A DNA stretch of 64,000 bases from Streptomyces aurantiacus. Its GTDB lineage: Bacteria; Actinomycetota; Actinomycetes; Streptomycetales; Streptomycetaceae. Shown here one piece after another: positions 60,012 to 64,000 of this stretch. The stretch spans positions 124,001 to 188,000 of the forward strand of contig NZ_CP114283.1 in assembly GCF_027107535.1 (NCBI RefSeq), written 5' to 3'. Within the stretch, counting starts at the first letter, position 1. The number at the start of each line of letters is the position of its first letter. The translations under genes were made by a program, and so were the position numbers. The notes below the pieces were generated by a model that did not search any database, was not told the DNA's origin, and worked only from the letters and a program-made list of their open reading frames with translations.

Positions 60012-61298
60012 TCAGGCGATCTTGTCGTAGCGCAGGGCGACGTACGAGGAGGCCGGGTGGCTGTCGATGGTGCCGCTGTAGACGTTCGCGGTCGAGTAGT
60101 TCATGTCCGAGGACGGGCTGCCCTCGGAGTAGTAGTAGAAGGTGCCCGCGTCCTGGTCCTTCCAGCCGGCGAAGAGGACCACGTGGGTGCCGCTGTCGTT
60201 GAGGGCGTCGCCGGGCCGGAGGTCGGCCTTCGAGATCTGCGTGCTCACGTCGGGGAGGGAGACGGTGGTCTTCGAGGTGGTGAGGTGCCAGGCCATGGAG
60301 ACGAAGCCGGAGCAGTCGGTGCGGTAGGTGTCGTCGCCCTCGATGTCGGAGGCGTACGCGCTCTGGCTGTACTGGACGTTGCGGCTGTACCAGTCCTTCG
60401 CCCGGGTGATGACCTCGCCGCGATGAATCGTCCCGCCCTGTACGGACTTCGCGGGGGCCGGGGCCACGTAGGCGCAGTTGTCCGCGTACGCCGACAGCAG
60501 GCTCTGGCTCCAACCGGACGCGTCCACCGGGTCGTTGGGGTGGTACGCGATGTCGCTGCCGTCACCGTCGGTCGGGTCCGAGTCGTGGTACCAGTACATG
60601 CCGCCGCTGGTGCGGCCGTAGTAGAGGCCGCCGCCCGGGGAAGAGAGCGAGTCCACCGCGGACCAGCCGCTCGACTTCAGGACCGAGCGGTCCCAGTCGT
60701 TCACGCCGTTGATCCTGTAGCTGAGCAGGCGGCCGTCCGAGGTCGTGGCGACCAGGCGGTCGTCGCCCGCGGCGGCCAGGGTCTTGAGGACGAAGCCGGT
60801 GTCGATCACGACGTGCTGGCCTATGTGGGCCGATCCCGAGGGCTTGTCCTGCGACACCAGGTACTGGTGGAGCTGTCCGTCGACCGTGCCGTAGAGGTGA
60901 CCGGCCCCGTCGTAGACGAGCTTGTCGAAGGTCCAGCCGCCGTCCCAGATCTTGACGACCTTCGCCAGTGTGAGGGAGGTGCCGTTGGTCTGGACGTCGA
61001 CGCGGTAGAGGTCGCCGGCCGTCGAAGTGACCAGGATCGTATTGAAGTTGAGGGTCGCCATCGTCTTGGGCGTGAATCCGAGATCCGGGCCGATGAGCGT
61101 CTTGACGCGGTTCCCGGTGTTCGGCGCGACCTGCGTGTACGTCAGCCGGCCGTCCGACAGCGTGCCGTAGATCGACACGTCCCCGGAGCACGAGGCGACG
61201 GCCTGCGCGGCTCCGCCGGTCACGGTGACCAGCCCGAGGGACATCGCCCCGACGGCGAGGGCGGCGGAGGTACGGCGGATGGCGTTGCTCAGCTTCAT
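60012..61298 (-). CDS. Secreted beta-propeller plus NlpC/P60-type cysteine hydrolase
   Basis: 428 residues from ATG 61298 (AGGAGACACTC before it). Signal peptide (RRTSAALAVGAMSLGLVTVT) followed by a tachylectin/beta-propeller-like domain (about 35-270: IYGTLSDGRLTYTQVAPNTG, DGAGHLYGTVDGQLHQYLV, LYYGRTSGGMYWYHDSDP) and a C-terminal NlpC/P60-like hydrolase (about 300-428: YRTDCSGFVSMAWHL with the Cys, DSGTHVVLFAGWKD with the His). The propeller may bind wall or sugar ligands and the hydrolase cut peptidoglycan peptides. Confidence 0.85.
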   Translation of the reverse strand: MKLSNAIRRTSAALAVGAMSLGLVTVTGGAAQAVASCSGDVSIYGTLSDGRLTYTQVAPNTGNRVKTLIGPDLGFTPKTMATLNFNTILVTSTAGDLYRVDVQTNGTSLTLAKVVKIWDGGWTFDKLVYDGAGHLYGTVDGQLHQYLVSQDKPSGSAHIGQHVVIDTGFVLKTLAAAGDDRLVATTSDGRLLSYRINGVNDWDRSVLKSSGWSAVDSLSSPGGGLYYGRTSGGMYWYHDSDPTDGDGSDIAYHPNDPVDASGWSQSLLSAYADNCAYVAPAPAKSVQGGTIHRGEVITRAKDWYSRNVQYSQSAYASDIEGDDTYRTDCSGFVSMAWHLTTSKTTVSLPDVSTQISKADLRPGDALNDSGTHVVLFAGWKDQDAGTFYYYSEGSPSSDMNYSTANVYSGTIDSHPASSYVALRYDKIA

Positions 61299-61990
61299 GA
61301 GTGTCTCCTGCGGCATGGAAGTCGAGCGGACGAGACACACTCCTGACCCGGACAGCTGCCCTGCAGGTGCAGCTGTGAGGGATGTTCGGGGGTGTGACGC
61401 CCGGTGGCAGGACCCACTATTCGCCGCAGTTCACAGACACCGAAAGAGAGATCGCCTGGACGCAAGCGTCCCTGGCCCGTTGCGTCCTGAGCGCCCTTGA
61501 CCTGTCGCTCACGGCTGGAACCTCATTGGAGTGGCTGAGGCACCGACTCGGTGCGATCGCGGATGCGGTGTGGCTGGAGGTTCGAGCGAGACCGGGGCGG
61601 GAGGTGCTGCACCGACCAGGGGATCGCTGTCACGTACCGGGCCGCAGGCACCGTCGCCTCGTCGGTTCGGGCGGGGACCCGATGCGGGTCGGGCAGCTCA
61701 ACGCCGGGCGAAGGGGTGTGCTCGTCTCCCACGGCATCCACCTCCAAGCCCCGCTTTGTCGGTGGCTGCCCGTCCGCCGTCCTCCGTTGATGTCGGCCAT
61801 CACGGCGCCGAATGGCAACCCGCATGCCTCTCCGGGCATCTCTCAGAACGGGTGGCCAACCGGCCGCCGAAGCCGCAGCTTCGCACCGATCCGATAACAT
61901 GTTCGAGCTCGCGATGGACACCTCGTCGCTTTTCGTTCGCCTAGTCATTCGGGTGAATCAGCCAAAAAATAGACAGGAAGAGCATCACGG
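61299..61990. other. 692-bp region with doubtful ORF
   Basis: Divergent region between the secreted hydrolase and copy 2 of the PAP2-like gene. A frame 61382-61897 starts plausibly (FTDTEREIAWTQASLARCVL, LSALDLSLTAGTSLEWLRHR) but becomes Arg/Pro-rich shadow-like sequence after about 60 residues, so a frameshifted or decayed gene may be present. GC drops near 61890-61980. Confidence 0.45.
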
Positions 61991-63421
61991 GTGATTTCGC
62001 GAATAAGCGGCATGGCTTCATCAATCGCTTGGCGTCATTGGCGCGTGATGCTGTGGGTCGTGGCGGGTGTGGTGGCTCTTGGATTCCTCGTCGTGCTGGA
62101 GGTCGCCGCACGCCGCTACGGTCAACCGGGGCCGATCACCAACCAGGTGAGGGCCCTGATCTTCGCCCCGAGACCGGGGCCGCTGTACTGCGGTCTGGCG
62201 TTGATGATGGTGGTGCTCACCTGGCGGCAACGGTTCGTCGCCGCCGGCGCCGCGATCGGTATCGACGTCGTCTTCCTGCTGGTGCGGTGGGCCGTCGACG
62301 CCGAGATGACCGACGGCAATCTCTTCGGCAACGGCGCGTTGTGGGTGATGCTGGGCTGCGGGGTCATCGCCCTCACGTGCCGCACCGGCCCGGAACGCGT
62401 CCTGCTGCTGAAGGGCGTCGGTCTGGGCCTGCTGCTGGTGGCCGGCCGCAAGACGGGCGACACCTGGCTGCTGATCACCTCGAAGGCCCGCCCGGCGGTG
62501 CTCGATCCGTACCTGGTGACCGCCGATCAGGCGCTGGGGAACCCGTCGTGGCTCGTGGGCCGGATGGTCGAGGCCGCCGGCCCGATGAGCAACCGTCTTC
62601 TCCACCTGGTCTACGCGCAGCTCGCGGTGGCCGCGATTGTCGTCGCGGTCTACCAGCTGCGTAACGTGGCTGTCGAACGCCGCTTCCCGCGCCACCACCT
62701 GGTACGCACCTTCCTGGTGATCGGCCTTCTCGGGCCGGGCATCTACATGATCTTCCCCGTGGTCGGACCGGTCTTCGCCTACGGCCCGGGCGCCTCCGGC
62801 ACCGGTGGCGTGCACTGGGCGCTGGCCAACCTGTGGCCGGACACGCCGCCGCCGATCAGCACCCCGCACTCGATGTCGTACGACGAGATCACCCCCCGCA
62901 ACTGCATGCCCAGCCTGCACACGGCGTGGGCCACCGCGATCTTCATACATACCCGCAGAGCCCCACGGATTCTGCGGTTCGCGGGCACGTTCTGGCTGGT
63001 CGCCACCCTCACCGCGACGCTGGGATTCGGCTACCACTACGGCGTGGATCTCATCGCCGGCGTGGTGTTCGTGCTCACGATCGAGGCGGCGCTGCGTTCG
63101 CTCGACCGTGGCTGGGACCGGTCCGGAATCCAGCTGGTCGTCTACGGCACCGCGGTCTTCGCCGCGCTCCTGGCGTCGTACCGCTATCTGCCGATGGAGA
63201 TGGCCCGACATCCGGGGGTGTTCGGGCCACTTCTCCTTCTGGCGATGGCCTCAGTGGTCTACGGCTACGTGCGGACCACCAAACTGTGGGAAGCGGCGGC
63301 CACACCCCTGCGGCAACCAGAACCGCAGTTCGAGATGGCCGTGCCCACACCTTCACCTTCGGTCGTCGGCTCGATGTCCGAAGCATCCGGACTGCCGACT
63401 CCGACCGCGCCCAGGAGCTGA
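61991..63421 (+). CDS. PAP2/IPC-synthase-like membrane protein, copy 2
   Basis: 476 residues from GTG 61991, with AGGAAGAGCATCACGG before it. Same helices and motifs as the copy at 54047 (RNCMPSLHTAWATAIFIHTR; GFGYHYGVDLIAGVVFVLTI), nearly identical through the middle, differing at the ends, and with a longer tail (FEMAVPTPSPSVVGS). Clearly a recent duplicate. A sigma gene begins 120 bp downstream. Confidence 0.85.
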   Translation: MISRISGMASSIAWRHWRVMLWVVAGVVALGFLVVLEVAARRYGQPGPITNQVRALIFAPRPGPLYCGLALMMVVLTWRQRFVAAGAAIGIDVVFLLVRWAVDAEMTDGNLFGNGALWVMLGCGVIALTCRTGPERVLLLKGVGLGLLLVAGRKTGDTWLLITSKARPAVLDPYLVTADQALGNPSWLVGRMVEAAGPMSNRLLHLVYAQLAVAAIVVAVYQLRNVAVERRFPRHHLVRTFLVIGLLGPGIYMIFPVVGPVFAYGPGASGTGGVHWALANLWPDTPPPISTPHSMSYDEITPRNCMPSLHTAWATAIFIHTRRAPRILRFAGTFWLVATLTATLGFGYHYGVDLIAGVVFVLTIEAALRSLDRGWDRSGIQLVVYGTAVFAALLASYRYLPMEMARHPGVFGPLLLLAMASVVYGYVRTTKLWEAAATPLRQPEPQFEMAVPTPSPSVVGSMSEASGLPTPTAPRS

Positions 63422-63541
63422 CCGAACGGGCCGTGGCGGCGTACATCGCCAAGGCGTCCGCACGCGGGGCGAGTTGGAGGATTCACTCCGGATGTGATCG
63501 TCGCCACAGAGACGACGGGTGCCGAGCGGACAGGGCTGGTT

Positions 63542-64000
63542 GTGGAACTTTCCCTGCGTGACCGGATACGCGCCGGCGATCCGGAAGCCTTCGCCGAACT
63601 GTTCGGCGCGCATGCCCGGGCCGTCTACGGTCATGCCGCCCGCCTGTCGGCGGACCGGGGCACCGCGGAGGACGTGGTGTCCCTGACCTTCCTGGAAGCC
63701 TGGCGCCTCCGGGAGAAGCTGAGACCCGAAGCCGCGGCCCCGGACGAGGACGCCGGCCTGCCCGACGGTGACGGCCTGCGCCCCTGGTTGTACGGCATCG
63801 CCACCAACGTGCTGCGCAACACGCGGCGCGCCGCCCGCCGGCACAGCGCCGCGCTCGCCCGGCTCCCCGGCCGCCCGGCGGACCGTGACACCCTGCCCGA
63901 CTTCGCCGACGACGTCGTCGGGCGCATGGAAAGAGCCGAGCGGCTCGCTGCCGCGCATACGGCGCTCGGCCGGCTGCGCAGAGCCGAGCGTGAAGTGTTC
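63542..64000 (+). CDS. ECF-type RNA polymerase sigma factor, 3' truncated by window
   Basis: Region 2 is visible: IRAGDPEAFAELFGAHARAV, AEDVVSLTFLEAWRLREKL, LRPWLYGIATNVLRNTRRAA; region 4 begins near the window end (LGRLRRAEREVF). GTG 63542 is the assumed start; GTG 63494, after GGAGG, is an alternative. The rest lies outside the window. Confidence 0.85.
   Translation, partial: MELSLRDRIRAGDPEAFAELFGAHARAVYGHAARLSADRGTAEDVVSLTFLEAWRLREKLRPEAAAPDEDAGLPDGDGLRPWLYGIATNVLRNTRRAARRHSAALARLPGRPADRDTLPDFADDVVGRMERAERLAAAHTALGRLRRAEREVF

Overview
This is a GC-rich (roughly 72%) chromosomal segment that reads as Streptomyces. The evidence is strong third-position G/C bias, many GTG/TTG starts, and families typical of streptomycetes: SCO2400-, SCO5918- and SCO5389-like proteins, DUF5994, a PucR regulator, GAF-ANTAR regulators, SpoIIE-type phosphatases and ECF41 sigma factors. 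No rRNA, tRNA, CRISPR array or intact insertion sequence was seen. The arrangement is that of a normal chromosome with many short regulatory and surface-biology operons. Genes at both window edges are cut off.

1-9 kb: the tail of a DUF1980/TIGR03943 membrane protein, then a leftward operon (membrane-tethered sigma-like protein, class A PBP-like glycosyltransferase with a degenerate transpeptidase site, PAS-GAF-SpoIIE phosphatase). Opposite it is a second ECF sigma gene coupled to a membrane-anchored YkuD-fold protein without its catalytic Cys. A nickel/cobalt permease with a possible Nur box follows. 9-20.7 kb: a hydrolase remnant, lipoprotein, GH15 glycosidase, FkbM methyltransferase, Ser/Thr kinase, PucR regulator, an NfeD-like/flotillin pair behind a large palindrome, and a KhtTU-like K+/H+ antiporter pair. 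21-28 kb: an ArsA/CooC-like ATPase with a Zur-box-like site, TatA, TerD, a BlaI-type repressor and a Spo0M protein that share operator-like palindromes, an HflX-N-like protein and two CNNM-type membrane proteins.

28-38 kb: a signalling block with a second membrane Ser/Thr kinase, a STAS protein with two coupled GAF-ANTAR proteins, a GNAT acetyltransferase, a PAS-SpoIIE phosphatase, an SCO2400-like zinc-ribbon membrane protein and a Crp/Fnr regulator. 38.1-39.8 kb is gene-poor and lower in GC. 39.8-46 kb: a secreted lysyl oxidase-like copper protein, a BldC-like MerR protein with a long structured leader, a GvpU-like protein, and an RNA cold-adaptation block (SCO5918-like, CBS, DEAD-box helicase, CspA) with strong terminators.

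46-54 kb: a secretory lipase, a GDSL esterase, and an MMPL exporter with its own two-component system; the esterase and exporter upstream regions share a duplicated element. 54-64 kb: two nearly identical PAP2/IPC-synthase-like membrane proteins flank an ECF41 sigma factor with its FAD oxidoreductase, a TrmB/LuxR-type regulator, a small protein, a 56-residue secreted peptide ending in two copies of ADAGWQ, and a secreted beta-propeller/NlpC-P60 protein. A truncated sigma factor ends the window.

The least explained parts are the sigma genes linked to cell-wall pseudo-enzymes (2.6-6.9 kb), the regulator/ADAGWQ-peptide locus (58-60 kb), the BlaI/TerD/Spo0M mini-regulon (23-25 kb) and the palindrome ahead of nfeD-flotillin (16.5 kb).
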